Positions 36,754-46,345 are shown, counted from the first letter of the stretch. The stretch is 64,000 nt of DNA from Gemmatimonas sp. (GCA_023910675.1 JAAVWC010000012.1:1-64000), one strand, 5' to 3'. Notes: generated from the sequence alone by a model not told the origin. Program-made: numbers and translations.

Positions 36754-37638
36754 TCAGCTCCTCACCATCGAAGAAGGGTCGATTGCGTTCACCTGTTGCT
36801 CCTTGCGTCCTGCCCGGAATGCGGCGGCGGCGAGCACGAGGGCCGCCACCAGTCCGCCTTCCGGTCCCCAACTGCCACCGGTCACCCACTCCGGTCCATC
36901 TACGACAGCGCGATAGCCCGGCGTCGCGAACGGCAGTCCGCTGACCGGCACATGCAGCACGGCCGCCATGACCCAATTCCACGCCAGATGCGCCGTGAAG
37001 GCGCCCGGCAGCCCCACCCGCTCGCGTAAGAGGCAGAGGCACCAGCCGGCAAGGATCACGATGACGGTGGTGCGCACGCCGGCGCCCGGGTTGGTGAGGT
37101 GCACCAGACCGAACGCCACACTGCTCGCCGCTCGTGCCAAGAGGCGGCCCTGATCTTTTGGCGCGGCCTCGACGGCCACGGCGTACAGATAGCCGCGGAA
37201 GGCCAGCTCCTCCCACAAGGCGGCGGGCGCCAGTACGAGCAGCAGTCGCAACGCGGTCCCGCCCCAGCGGTCGCCCACGAATGCCGTGGCGGGGACGCCT
37301 TCGAAGTGAAGTTGCTGCGCCACGAACAACAGCGCCGCCGTTACGGCGATGGCCATGGTCCCGAGCGCGACCCCGACCAGCAGCGGTCGGGCGCGCCAGG
37401 CCCCCTCGTGCAACCCCAGCACCGACCACGGCACGGTGTCCATGAAACGGAAGCCGGCCCAGCATCCGCCCAGCACCCCCACGAGCATACTGAACGGATA
37501 CAGCGGCAACGGTTCACCAACGAGGCGCGAGAACACGCCAAAGAGCGGGCCGGCAAGGGACTCGAAAATCCCCTGCGCCAGCACCCAGGCCACGGCGAAG
37601 CTGACGAGTCGCCAGAGAACGCGCGCGGCCTCCTTCAC
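36754..37638 (-). CDS. CPBP family intramembrane glutamic endopeptidase
   Basis: A 294-residue protein with about eight membrane segments. The CPBP (Abi) motifs are present: [14 protein letters not shown] (EExxxR), SVAFGLVHL (first His) and [15 protein letters not shown] (second His). The family includes Rce1-like proteases. It lies between the thiolase gene (16 bases upstream) and the dehydrogenase gene (6 bases downstream), an odd place for a protease; co-expression is likely, but a common function is not clear. Confidence 0.85.
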   Translation of the reverse strand: MKEAARVLWRLVSFAVAWVLAQGIFESLAGPLFGVFSRLVGEPLPLYPFSMLVGVLGGCWAGFRFMDTVPWSVLGLHEGAWRARPLLVGVALGTMAIAVTAALLFVAQQLHFEGVPATAFVGDRWGGTALRLLLVLAPAALWEELAFRGYLYAVAVEAAPKDQGRLLARAASSVAFGLVHLTNPGAGVRTTVIVILAGWCLCLLRERVGLPGAFTAHLAWNWVMAAVLHVPVSGLPFATPGYRAVVDGPEWVTGGSWGPEGGLVAALVLAAAAFRAGRKEQQVNAIDPSSMVRS

Positions 37639-37654
37639 GAACGGGAGCGCCGGA

Positions 37655-38863
37655 TCAGGGAACGCGTTCCACCGACAGCGCCACCGCGTCGCCGCCGCCC
37701 AGACAGAGCGTCGCGAGTCCGGTGCGCAGGTTCCGGTCGATGAGCGCGTGGAGGAGCGTCACCAGCACGCGCGTGCCGCTGGCGCCAATGGGATGGCCAA
37801 GCGCGATCGCGCCGCCGTTGACGTTCACCCGCGAGGCATCCCACTCGAGGCCCTTGCCGTCGGCGAGCGCCTGACTCGCGAACGCTTCATTGGCTTCAAT
37901 GAGGTCGTAGTCGCCAATGCTCGTGCCCGACTTCGCCATGAGATGCTTCACCGCCGTGATGGGCGCGAAGAACAGATCACGCGGGTCGCCGGCGCCGGTC
38001 GCGTAGGCGGTAATGCGCGCGAGAATGGTGAGACCATGTTCGCGCGCGTACGCTTCGCTCGTCACGACCACCGCAGCGGCGCCGTCGTTGAGCGACGAGG
38101 CGTTGCCGGCGGTCACCGAGAGCGTGCTGTTGTCGCCCGTGCCCGGGAAGGCCGGACGCAGCTTGGCCAGCGTGTCGGCGGTGGTATCGGCGCGCGGGCT
38201 TTCGTCGGTGTTGATGACCGTGGGACCCTTCTTGCCGGGAATCTCCACCGGCACGATCTCCGTCGTGAACTTGCCCCCCTGTTGCGCCGCCACCGCCTTG
38301 GCGTGCGACGCCGCAGCGAAGGCATCCTGCTCCTCGCGCGTCACGCCGGCCTTGGTTGCGGTGTATTCGGCGTGCGAGCCCATGTGCACGTCGCAGGTGC
38401 CGCACCAGAGGCCGTCCTTGATCATGCCGTCGACCATGGTCTGGTCGCCGATCTTGATGCCGCCGCGCATGCCGAACAGGTAGTGCGGCGCGTTGCTCAT
38501 GCTTTCCTGGCCGCCGGCCACGATGACCTGGGCATCGCCGGCCTTGATGGCCTGCGCCGCGAGCATGACGGCCTTGAGCCCCGAGCCGCACACCTTGTTC
38601 ACGGTGAGCGCAGAGACGGTGGACGGGACGCCGGCCTTGAGCATCGCCTGTCGCGCCGGCGCCTGCCCCGTGCCGCCCTGCAGCACGTGGCCCATGATGA
38701 CTTCCTGCACCTGGTCGGGAGCGACACCGCTGCGCTGCAGCGCGGCCTTGATGGCAATGGCGCCGAGCTCGGGCGCCGAGAGAGAGGCGAGGCCTCCCAG
38801 GTAGCGCCCAATCGGAGTACGAGCGGCACCGACGATCACGGGCTGGCGGGACAGATCGGTCAT
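37655..38863 (-). CDS. Acetyl-CoA acetyltransferase (thiolase)
   Basis: A 402-residue thiolase. The nucleophile is in [20 protein letters not shown]; the His motif is [19 protein letters not shown]; the second Cys is in [17 protein letters not shown]. The length and motifs fit acetoacetyl-CoA/3-ketoacyl-CoA thiolases. It is the first gene of a minus-strand cluster thiolase-CPBP-hydroxyacyl-CoA dehydrogenase-acyl-CoA dehydrogenase, suggesting short-chain acyl-CoA breakdown or synthesis. Confidence 0.94.
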   Translation of the reverse strand: MTDLSRQPVIVGAARTPIGRYLGGLASLSAPELGAIAIKAALQRSGVAPDQVQEVIMGHVLQGGTGQAPARQAMLKAGVPSTVSALTVNKVCGSGLKAVMLAAQAIKAGDAQVIVAGGQESMSNAPHYLFGMRGGIKIGDQTMVDGMIKDGLWCGTCDVHMGSHAEYTATKAGVTREEQDAFAAASHAKAVAAQQGGKFTTEIVPVEIPGKKGPTVINTDESPRADTTADTLAKLRPAFPGTGDNSTLSVTAGNASSLNDGAAAVVVTSEAYAREHGLTILARITAYATGAGDPRDLFFAPITAVKHLMAKSGTSIGDYDLIEANEAFASQALADGKGLEWDASRVNVNGGAIALGHPIGASGTRVLVTLLHALIDRNLRTGLATLCLGGGDAVALSVERVP

Positions 38864-38976
38864 GAGTTGGGAAGCGGGCTGGTGGATGACGCTGGGGAGT
38901 GGAGACAGCCTCTAAACCTAACCAACCGCTTTCCGGGATTGGTGTTTACTGAAAACGGGATGGCAACAGCGGAGGT

Positions 38977-39064
38977 CTGGTCCGGCGGTCAACAGGTCCC
39001 GGCACTAGCCCTCAGGAGAAAGAACGCAAGGGCTGGGGTCGGGGCCAGTGAACCGCCGGACCAG
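38977..39064. repeat. Palindromic intergenic element, copy 1
   Basis: Both ends read CTGGTCCGGCGGT inward, and the 36-base arms match at 29 positions by my count, with a short central loop. Inner sequence GGCACTAGCCCTCAGG is shared with copy 2 (40039-40251). It lies in the 304-base gap between the divergent thiolase and creatininase-family genes. I see no other feature in that gap. Confidence 0.8.
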
Positions 39065-39167
39065 CCAACCGTCGTTACCAATGCAAGCGGCCTTGCGCAT
39101 CCCCCGCTCCCGGTGGAATCTCAGCGCGCCACGCTCGCACGGCCTCCCACCCCCCGGACTTCCCGCC

Positions 39168-40028
39168 ATGACGTCATTCGCCTTCGGCCGCCTTCGCGTC
39201 ACCGCCGCCGCGTTGCTGCTCGCCCTCCCGCTTGCTGCGGCCCCCCTCCACACCGCCGCGGCGCAGACGAAGAACGAGCCCAACGTCGAATTCGAAATGA
39301 TGACGTGGGTGGAGGTCAAGGCGGCGCTCGCCGCCGGCAAGACCACGGCACTCTTCTATACCGGCGGCACCGAACAGCGCGGGCCCCAAAATGTGAACGG
39401 CGGCCACAACCTCATGGGGCGCCACATTGCCCGCTCCATCGCCCTCGGCCTTGGCAACGCCATCGCCATGCCGGTGCTCCCGTACACGCCCAACAACGCC
39501 AGCGCCGACCTCCCGGGGACCATCGGACTCACGCCGGAAATTCTCAGCGCCGTGCTCGAACGCCTGGCCGAACAGGCCATTGCCACGGGGTTCAAGAACG
39601 TGGTGCTCATGGGCGACCACGGCGGCGGACAGCCCAACTCGTACACGACTGTCGCCGAGAAGCTCTCGGCCAAGTACGCCGACAAGGGCGTGAAGGTGAT
39701 CTACTGCGACGCCGTGTATTCCAAGGCCAACGACGATTTCGGGAAGTATCTCGAGACCATCGGCCTCCCCGCCGGCGGCCACGGATCCATCAGTGACACT
39801 TCCATCATGCTCTACCTCGGCGGCGGCGAATGGGTGCGGTTGAGCGAGCTTCCCAAGGCCGAGGGCGACCCGATTCTGCCGCGTGGTCAGCGTCCCGACC
39901 CGACGGTGCCGCGCAAGAACAACGGCATTCAGGGTGACGCCCGGAAGGCGAGCAAGGAGCTCGGCAAGAAGGCGTTCGACCAGAAGGTGGCGTATGCCAT
40001 TGCGCAGATTCAGGGGGCGCTGCGCTGA
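39168..40028 (+). CDS. Divergent creatininase-family secreted protein
   Basis: A 286-residue protein with a signal peptide (TAAALLLALPLAAAPLHTAA then AQ). The creatininase fold is recognisable: FYTGGTEQRGPQNVNGGHNL, VVLMGDHGGGQPNSYTTVAE and PAGGHGSISDTSIMLYLGGG. Classical members use EQHGPHLP...D, GNGHGGN and HAGExETS to bind metals; here the first His is Arg, the Asp position has moved or become His, and the last Glu is Ser/Asp. Such enzymes hydrolyse cyclic amides or formamides; this branch is exported and may have another substrate. It is bracketed by two palindromic repeats. Confidence 0.78.
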   Translation: MTSFAFGRLRVTAAALLLALPLAAAPLHTAAAQTKNEPNVEFEMMTWVEVKAALAAGKTTALFYTGGTEQRGPQNVNGGHNLMGRHIARSIALGLGNAIAMPVLPYTPNNASADLPGTIGLTPEILSAVLERLAEQAIATGFKNVVLMGDHGGGQPNSYTTVAEKLSAKYADKGVKVIYCDAVYSKANDDFGKYLETIGLPAGGHGSISDTSIMLYLGGGEWVRLSELPKAEGDPILPRGQRPDPTVPRKNNGIQGDARKASKELGKKAFDQKVAYAIAQIQGALR

Positions 40029-40038
40029 CCGCTTTTTG

Positions 40039-40251
40039 CTACGGTTGGACTGGTCCGGCGATCAACGGGCTACGGCACTAGCCCTCAGGGGGAAGAACAC
40101 AAGGACAAAGGGGGAAGCGCGGTTTGGTCCACATGCGCACTGCGGTTTTGCGTTTGGGTGAACGGCACCGCGCTTTTCCCTGTGCTCTTGCGTTCTTCCT
40201 CCTGAGGGCTAATGCCGGGGCCGGTTGACCGCCGGACCAGTCCAACCGTAG
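40039..40251. repeat. Palindromic intergenic element, copy 2 (long form)
   Basis: Two 85-base arms (40039-40123 and 40167-40251) match at 73 of 85 positions by my count and enclose a loop of about 43 bases. The ends read CTACGGTTGGACTGGTCCGG. Part of the arm is shared with copy 1. It contains no coding sequence and could fold into a very long hairpin; size and form suit a MITE- or REP-like element. Confidence 0.85.
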
Positions 40252-40291
40252 TGGCTGCTATCGTGGCCCGTACTCTGCAGTCCAACAACGC

Positions 40292-40738
40292 ATGCTCGAT
40301 ACCCTACGCATGCTCATCGCGGACAGTCTTCCCACTGTCCCCGACCTCGACCCGCCCATTCACCCGGGCGACATCCGGGTGGCGGCCTGTGCCTTGCTGC
40401 TCGAAATCGCGCACGCGGACAAGCGCTTGTCGCGTGACGAGCGCGTCGTGATCCAGCGCTCGCTCGTCACCTACTTCGGGGTCGACGAGCGTGGCGCGCT
40501 CGAGCTGATGGCCGAGGCCGAACGGCAGTTGGCGGCGCAGACCGACGATGCGTCGTTCACTCGGCAGGTCATCGCCGAGTACGACGAAGACCAGCGGCAC
40601 GTGTTGTCCGATCTCATCTGGGACGTTGCTACCGCCGGCGGATGGCTGGGAGAACATGAGGCGTTTCTGGCGACTCGACTGGAGCGGTGGCTCGGTGTGC
40701 GGCGCGGCCCGCGGCCGGATGTCGACCTGACGGAGTAG
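40292..40738 (+). CDS. TerB family protein
   Basis: A 148-residue helical protein. VAACALLLEIAHADKRLSRD followed by ERVVIQRSL matches the TerB/DjlA-like module, where acidic residues in A-D-x-x-x-x-x-E-E position bind metal. Members take part in tellurite resistance and membrane-linked stress responses; single TerB proteins are of uncertain role. It stands alone, with no other ter genes here. Confidence 0.78.
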   Translation: MLDTLRMLIADSLPTVPDLDPPIHPGDIRVAACALLLEIAHADKRLSRDERVVIQRSLVTYFGVDERGALELMAEAERQLAAQTDDASFTRQVIAEYDEDQRHVLSDLIWDVATAGGWLGEHEAFLATRLERWLGVRRGPRPDVDLTE

Positions 40739-40805
40739 CGTCCGCGACGCCGGGAAACCGGCGTGTGGCACTGGACGGGGTGAGGCCGACTCCCGAGTTT
40801 CCGGT

Positions 40806-42320
40806 ATGCGCACCGTTTTGCTCTTCTCCGCTCTCCTGCTCCCCGCCGTGGCGGGCGCGCAGACCCGTCAGCCCCCCCGCAAACCGGCGCCCCCGCCCAA
40901 GCCAGCCACGACGCCGGCGCCGGCGGCAGCAGCAGCAGCAGCAGCTCCCAAGCTGCAGATCCCGATGGCGCGCATTACGGGTGAGGTGTACGACAGCATT
41001 GCGCCGGGACCGCTCGTGAACGCGACGGTGCAGTTCGTCGAATCGGCGAACCCGGCGAACGTGCGGTCGGCGCGCACGGACTCTACCGGCACCTTTGTGC
41101 TCGACTCCATGCGCGTGGGCACGTACCTCGCGGGAGTTATCCACGAACAGATCGACCGGCTGGGGCTGGAGAACCGCATTGTGCAGGTGAACATCGTGGG
41201 GAGCGGCGACCTCACGCTGTCGCTGGGACTACCGTCGCCCGCCACGATGCTGGCGAGTGCGTGTGCGGCGCAGGGCGTCGACATGACGCGCGGCGCCTTC
41301 ATGGGCATGGTGCGTTCGGCCCGCGGGGCACCGCTCGAAGGCAATGCCCGGGTCCGTGTGCAGTACCTCGAAACGACTGTGACCTCGAGCGGACTGTCGC
41401 GTCGCTTTCCCTCACGCTTTGCCGACGCCTCACCGAGCGGGGCGTTCGTGCTGTGCGGCGTGCCCCCCGAAGCGGTCATCACCACCCGCGCCTATGCCGG
41501 CATCGATTCCAGCGGTGTCGTCGAGTTCACCATGCCGCGCAACGGGCTGCTGGTGCGCGACCTCTATGTGGCGAATCCGCAGCGCATCGTGAAGGCGCCC
41601 ACGTCACCAACCGAGCGCCCGCAAACGCTGCTCAAGGGAAGCGGCAAGGTGCGCGGCATTGTGCGCGATACTGCGGGCAAGCCGCTGATAGGGGCGCGCG
41701 TCTCTGTACCGGGCACCGGGACCGAAGGCACGTCGACGGGCGGCGGCGCCTTCAGCTTTGTCGGCCTGCCGGGCGGCTCGTGGATGGTGGAAGCGCGCGC
41801 CGTTGGCTTCGAACCGCGCCGCGTGGCCGTTGATTTCATCGATGGTGCGGAAGCCATCGCAGAGCTGCGCCTCGACGCACTGGCCCCGCGCATGGATACC
41901 GTGCAGGTGAAGGCCGACCGCTGGACGCGGGAAATGGGTGCCTTCGAAGAGCGAAAGAAGCAGGGCGGCGGCTACTTCCTCGACGACGCGCAGCTCGAGA
42001 AGCGCAACGCGCTGTTCGTGGGCGACATCATGCGCGCCATGCCCGGTGTCACGGTGCAGCCGGGCGCCAACGGCGGTCGCGATCGTGTGCTCATGCGTGG
42101 CTCGGCGGGTGCGGGCTCGTGCGTGCCGCAGGTGTTCCTCAACGGCATGAACACGCCGGTCCCCGATGGCGTCATCGACGGGCTCGTGTCGGCCCCGGAA
42201 GTGCGCGCCGTCGAAGTGTACACGCGCAATGGGAGCACGCCGCCGCAGTTTCAGAGCCGCAACGGCTGTGGTAGCATCGTCATCTGGACCGGGCAGCGGC
42301 GGCGGCCCGGCGATCGCTGA
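40806..42320 (+). CDS. Secreted protein with carboxypeptidase-regulatory-like domains and a receptor plug, no barrel
   Basis: A 504-residue protein. A signal peptide (MRTVLLFSALLLPAVAGAQ) is followed by a Pro/Ala-rich linker with an eight-Ala run. Residues about 55-130 and about 275-355 hold carboxypeptidase-regulatory-like folds (for example GKVRGIVRDTAGKPLIGARV then FVGLPGGSWMVEARAVGF). Residues about 370-495 look like a TonB-receptor plug: LFVGDIMRAMPGVTVQPG, RVLMRGSAGAGSCVPQVFLN, and a C-terminal GCGSIVIWT. No beta-barrel follows; the gene ends 3 bases before the next one. It may deliver substrate to a barrel protein encoded elsewhere. Confidence 0.8.
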   Translation: MRTVLLFSALLLPAVAGAQTRQPPRKPAPPPKPATTPAPAAAAAAAAPKLQIPMARITGEVYDSIAPGPLVNATVQFVESANPANVRSARTDSTGTFVLDSMRVGTYLAGVIHEQIDRLGLENRIVQVNIVGSGDLTLSLGLPSPATMLASACAAQGVDMTRGAFMGMVRSARGAPLEGNARVRVQYLETTVTSSGLSRRFPSRFADASPSGAFVLCGVPPEAVITTRAYAGIDSSGVVEFTMPRNGLLVRDLYVANPQRIVKAPTSPTERPQTLLKGSGKVRGIVRDTAGKPLIGARVSVPGTGTEGTSTGGGAFSFVGLPGGSWMVEARAVGFEPRRVAVDFIDGAEAIAELRLDALAPRMDTVQVKADRWTREMGAFEERKKQGGGYFLDDAQLEKRNALFVGDIMRAMPGVTVQPGANGGRDRVLMRGSAGAGSCVPQVFLNGMNTPVPDGVIDGLVSAPEVRAVEVYTRNGSTPPQFQSRNGCGSIVIWTGQRRRPGDR

Positions 42321-42323
42321 TCG

Positions 42324-43571
42324 TTAGTCGTCGTAACCGACCACGAGATTCCTCCCCGCCTGACGGGCGCGGCCTACCGCCGTGCCCGCGGCACCCATGA
42401 GCGCATCCATGTTGGCGACGGCGTCAGTGACTTCGGCCACGCCCACGGACAATGTGCCACGTACCGCCGAAAAGTCGCCGGAGAACACGTGACGGGCCAT
42501 GCGCTCGCGGATACGCTCGGCGAGCACCAGCCCGCCCGACAGTTCGGTGCTGGGAAGCAACACACCGAACGACTCGCCGCCCACACGCCCCACCACGTCG
42601 GTGGTACGCGACTCCTGACGGCAGACCCACGCAATGGCGCGCAGCCACTCGTTGGCAAACGCTTCGCCGTGTTCTTCGACGCGTTCGCGGAAGTGATCGG
42701 GATCGACGAGCAACATCGTGAGCGGCTGACCATAGCGCCGCGCACGCGCCACTTCGCTCTGCGCCACTTCGAAGAATGCCCGGCGCGCCGACACGCCCGT
42801 GAGATAGTCGGTCGTGCTCGAGGCATCGTTGCGCAGGCGCTCCTCGAGCTTGCGGCGCTCCGACACATCATGTGAAACCACGGAGAAGCCGACGGCCTCA
42901 CCCGATGCATCACGCAACGCCGTGACGAGTGTGGTGGCCCAGAACGTCGTGCCATCCTGCCGCTGTCGATAACCTTCTTCTTCGCACCAGCCGTTGCGAC
43001 CAGCGAGCGCCAAGGTGTCTTCGAGATACGTCGCGCCACCATGATCGGGCGGGAGCAGCGCGGTCATGCGCTGCCCCACGATGGTGGAGCCGTTCCACTG
43101 GTGTACGCGTTCGGCCGCGGCACTCCAGCTGTCCACCACGCCGGCTTTGTCGACGGTGTAAATGGCGTACTCGCGTACCGCCGTTTCGACGGCGCCCAAC
43201 CGCTGCTCGAGTCGCGACACCAACCCGCGTGCCGACGCCAGCGACGACGCATCGGTCGCCACAGCGATGATGCGCCCCGTCGACACCTTGACCAGCGACA
43301 GGAACACGCCGCTGTGCTGACCGGGGGCAAGCAATTCCATGTTGTCCACGATGTTGCCGCGTGGACCATCAAACCCACGCACACGGGCCGGCAAATCTGG
43401 AGCGACCGCGCTCAGCGCGTTGAACAGATCTTCAAGCGACCCCGAACTGGTGAACGGGGTGAGCAGGCGCCGCGCCGCAAGGTTTGCGACTTCCACCCGG
43501 CCGGAGTCGTCGACCTGGACGAGCCCCACCGGCGAGAGCAGAAACAGATCGAGCAGCGCCTCTGGTGTCAC
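42324..43571 (-). CDS. PAS domain protein with degenerate GGDEF domain
   Basis: A 415-residue protein without membrane segments. A short N-terminal PAS-like part (LSPVGLVQVDDSGRVEVANL) is followed by a second PAS (EYAIYTVDKAGVVDSWSAAA, GFSVVSHDVSERRKLEERL) and a GGDEF-like domain (DYLTGVSARRAFFEVAQ). The signature reads GGESF instead of GGDEF/GGEEF, and the upstream DxDHFKxxND-type site reads DPDHFRERVEEHG, lacking the usual Asn-Asp. It probably does not make cyclic di-GMP and may only bind or sense. It overlaps thrS by four bases. Confidence 0.85.
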   Translation of the reverse strand: MTPEALLDLFLLSPVGLVQVDDSGRVEVANLAARRLLTPFTSSGSLEDLFNALSAVAPDLPARVRGFDGPRGNIVDNMELLAPGQHSGVFLSLVKVSTGRIIAVATDASSLASARGLVSRLEQRLGAVETAVREYAIYTVDKAGVVDSWSAAAERVHQWNGSTIVGQRMTALLPPDHGGATYLEDTLALAGRNGWCEEEGYRQRQDGTTFWATTLVTALRDASGEAVGFSVVSHDVSERRKLEERLRNDASSTTDYLTGVSARRAFFEVAQSEVARARRYGQPLTMLLVDPDHFRERVEEHGEAFANEWLRAIAWVCRQESRTTDVVGRVGGESFGVLLPSTELSGGLVLAERIRERMARHVFSGDFSAVRGTLSVGVAEVTDAVANMDALMGAAGTAVGRARQAGRNLVVGYDD

Positions 43572-45559
43572 GCGTCGCCCTCGGCCACCGGTGCCTTCTC
43601 GGCAACCACCGGCAGCGCGCGGGTGCGAACTTCCTCGAGTACGCGCTCGAGGAACGCGTCCTGTGCAAGGATGTCCTGCTTCTTGCCACCGCCGCGAGCG
43701 CGCAGCGCGACCGTGTGCTCTTCGGCTTCACGACGCCCGATGACGCACATATACGGCACCTTCTCCACTTCACCTTCGCGCACGCGGTAGTTGAGCGTTT
43801 CGTTGCGCGCGTCGAGCGTGGCGCGAATGCCATGCGCCTTGAGACGGGTCACGAGCGCCTGCGCATGCTCGTTGTAATCGATGGCGATGGGAATGACGCG
43901 CACCTGTTCAGACGCAAGCCACACCGGGAACGCCCCACCGAAGTGCTCGATGAGAATGGCGATGAACCGTTCGAACGATCCGCTCACGGCTCGGTGAATG
44001 ACCACCGGCCGGTGCGGCGCGTTGTCGTCGCCGGTGTAGGTGAGGTCGAAGCGTTCCGGCGCGTTGTAATCGAGCTGAATGGTGCCCAACTGCCACGCAC
44101 GGCCAATGCTGTCGGTGACGTCGAAGTCGATCTTGGGGCCGTAGAACGCGCCGTCCCCTTCCTTCATCTCGTACTCGCGCCCCGTGCTTTCGAGCGCGGT
44201 ACGCAGTGCGCCTTCGGCGCGATCCCACAGCTCGTCGCTGCCGATACGCTGCTCGGGACGCGTCGCGAACTTGAGGCGCGCCGTGAGCCCGAACGTATCG
44301 TAGTACGAAAGAATGAAGTCCATGAGGAACTTCACTTCGCTTTCGATCTGATCTTCGCGCAGGTACACGTGGCAATCGTCCTGCGAGAACTGGCGCACAC
44401 GCGTCAGACCAGACAGCGCCCCCGACAGCTCGTTGCGGTGCAGCACGTCGAAGGTCACGAAGCGCACCGGCAGTTCGCGGTACGAATGCTTCTCGGACGC
44501 GTACAGCACATGGTGCGACGGGCAGTTCATGGGCTTGAGCGACATGTCGTGCTCCCCCGTCTCGTTATCGAGCACGAGGAACATGTTCTCCTTGTACTTG
44601 CCCCAGTGTCCCGACTGCTCCCACAGCTTCTTGTTGTACAGCAGCGGCGTCTTGATTTCCTGGAACGCGTCCTTCTGCCGCTCGCGCACGAAGCCTTCGA
44701 GCGTGTTGTACAGCGTGGTGCCCTTGGGGGTCCAGAACGCGGCGCCGGGCGCTTGCGGGAAGATCTGGAACAGCCCGAGCGCCTTGCCGAGCACGCGATG
44801 GTCGCGCTTCTTGGCTTCCTCGAGGTTGTGCAGGTGCGTCTCGAGTTCGTCCTTCTTGAAGAAGGCCGTCGCGTAGATGCGCTGCAGCATCTGGCGCTTC
44901 ACATCGCCGCGCCAGTAGGCACCGGCGGTGTGCAGCAGCTTGAAGTGCTTGAGGTGCGACGTATCGGGGACGTGCGGGCCACGGCACAGGTCGATGAACG
45001 GGCCGTCGGTGTAGGTGCTGATGACTTCGTCGGTGCCTTCGAAATCGGCGAGGCGCTCGAGCTTGAGCGGGTCATCGGCAAAGCGCACCTTCGCTTCGTT
45101 CAGCGAGACTTCCTCGCGCACGAAGGGGTACTTCTCCGCGACGACTTTTTTCATTTCGGCTTCGAAGGCCGCGAGGTCTTCCGGCGTGAAGGGCGTTTCG
45201 ACTTCGAAGTCGTAGTAGAAGCCGTCGTCGATGGCGGGGCCGAAGCCGATTTTGGCATCGGGGCGCAGGCGGCGCACCGCCGTCGCCAGAATGTGCGCTC
45301 CCGAGTGCCGGAGCACGCCCAATGCGCGCGGGTCCTTGTCGGTGATGACCACGAAGGCGCCACTCTTGCGCAGCGGGGTCATGAGATCCTGCACGTCCCC
45401 ATCGACGGCGACGGCCACGGAGGCCTGCAACAGTCGGGCGCCAATGCTGCCCACCACATCACGGGCGAGCGTTCCGGGAGCGACCTCACGGGTCGAACCA
45501 TCGGGGAGGGTCAGTACGATCGAAGCGTCAGCACCAGCGGAGGACGGACCGGCAATCAT
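43568..45559 (-). CDS. thrS: Threonyl-tRNA synthetase
   Basis: About 663 residues with all ThrRS parts: TGS domain (VLTLPDGSTREVAPGTLARD), editing domain with HSGAHILATAVRRL, the class II catalytic core (GPHVPDTSHLKHFKLLHTAG, MNCPSHHVLYASEKHSYREL, FSQDDCHVYLREDQ, GDGAFYGPKIDFDVTDSIGR) and the anticodon-binding C-terminus. I prefer ATG 45559; a TTG at 45574 is possible. The stop overlaps the ATG of the PAS/GGDEF gene. Confidence 0.96.
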   Translation of the reverse strand: MIAGPSSAGADASIVLTLPDGSTREVAPGTLARDVVGSIGARLLQASVAVAVDGDVQDLMTPLRKSGAFVVITDKDPRALGVLRHSGAHILATAVRRLRPDAKIGFGPAIDDGFYYDFEVETPFTPEDLAAFEAEMKKVVAEKYPFVREEVSLNEAKVRFADDPLKLERLADFEGTDEVISTYTDGPFIDLCRGPHVPDTSHLKHFKLLHTAGAYWRGDVKRQMLQRIYATAFFKKDELETHLHNLEEAKKRDHRVLGKALGLFQIFPQAPGAAFWTPKGTTLYNTLEGFVRERQKDAFQEIKTPLLYNKKLWEQSGHWGKYKENMFLVLDNETGEHDMSLKPMNCPSHHVLYASEKHSYRELPVRFVTFDVLHRNELSGALSGLTRVRQFSQDDCHVYLREDQIESEVKFLMDFILSYYDTFGLTARLKFATRPEQRIGSDELWDRAEGALRTALESTGREYEMKEGDGAFYGPKIDFDVTDSIGRAWQLGTIQLDYNAPERFDLTYTGDDNAPHRPVVIHRAVSGSFERFIAILIEHFGGAFPVWLASEQVRVIPIAIDYNEHAQALVTRLKAHGIRATLDARNETLNYRVREGEVEKVPYMCVIGRREAEEHTVALRARGGGKKQDILAQDAFLERVLEEVRTRALPVVAEKAPVAEGDA

Positions 45560-45755
45560 CGGACGAGACAGCAAAAGGATTCGAGCCAGGTGTGGCGCAC
45601 GCCGACACGGCGGGCAGCACGAGGACGCACGGCTACGGTCCGTGGCAGTCGACCTCGCTCGACAGGATGGGGCAAGTTATCCTTGCCAGAGGACTTACGC
45701 CAAGACATCCGCACCTATCGGTGGGTGCAGCAGGCACATTGCGAGGCTGGAAACC

Positions 45756-46334
45756 ATGGGACGAGGACGGCGCACGGGGAGTTCGGCGTCAAAGCAGCTG
45801 CTATTGGTGGCACTGGGCGCTGTCGCGGGCTTGGCCCTTGGGATGGCCATCGCCGACCGGGCCGGCGGCGTGGAAGGGCTACTCCGCCGCAAGAGCAGCC
45901 GGCGGCAGCGCCGGCATCGTGACGACGGCTGGCGCGGCGACGAACGCCGGTCCCAGTCCTTCGACGAGGTCGAGGACGACGATTCAGAACTCGCCCCCGA
46001 GGCGATTTCCCACCTGCACCTTCGCGGGCGCTATCCGGAGCCCACGAGCCGCTCGTCACACCCGTCCGAACGCTATCGGCCGGCGCCGAGCCAGCCGGCC
46101 ACGACCGTCCCCGCCGGCGCCGACCCATACGAGCTCGAGGAGCGTGTGCTCGAAGTCTTCCGCAACGACCTGCTGCTGGCCGAGCGGACCATCGACATTG
46201 GCGCCGACGACGACGGCGTGATCGAGCTGACCGGCTGGGTGGAAAACGCCAAGGAAGCCGACTACGCGGTCGTGCTGGCCAAAGGAGTGCCGGAGGTGCG
46301 GGGGGTGGTGAGCACGCTGGTGGTGGCCCGCTGA
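45756..46334 (+). CDS. BON-domain protein
   Basis: A 192-residue protein with an N-terminal membrane segment (KQLLLVALGAVAGLALGMAI), a basic, low-complexity linker, and one BON domain at the end (YELEERVLEVFRNDLLLAER then GVIELTGWVENAKEADYAVV). BON domains bind membranes or lipids; single-BON proteins often stabilise the envelope. ATG 45756 comes just before the membrane segment. It is divergent from thrS. Confidence 0.75.
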   Translation: MGRGRRTGSSASKQLLLVALGAVAGLALGMAIADRAGGVEGLLRRKSSRRQRRHRDDGWRGDERRSQSFDEVEDDDSELAPEAISHLHLRGRYPEPTSRSSHPSERYRPAPSQPATTVPAGADPYELEERVLEVFRNDLLLAERTIDIGADDDGVIELTGWVENAKEADYAVVLAKGVPEVRGVVSTLVVAR

Positions 46335-46345
46335 AGCGGTTCGGG

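Noticed and set aside
37349-39796. An 815-codon plus-strand frame across the CPBP, thiolase and creatininase region
   Set aside because: It lies opposite two clear genes and runs through the palindromic repeat; no family signature, Arg/Pro-rich.
40921-40950. The GCA/GCN run coding for eight alanines as a phase-variable repeat
   Set aside because: It is a trinucleotide run, so length change keeps the frame; simple linker sequence is the better explanation.
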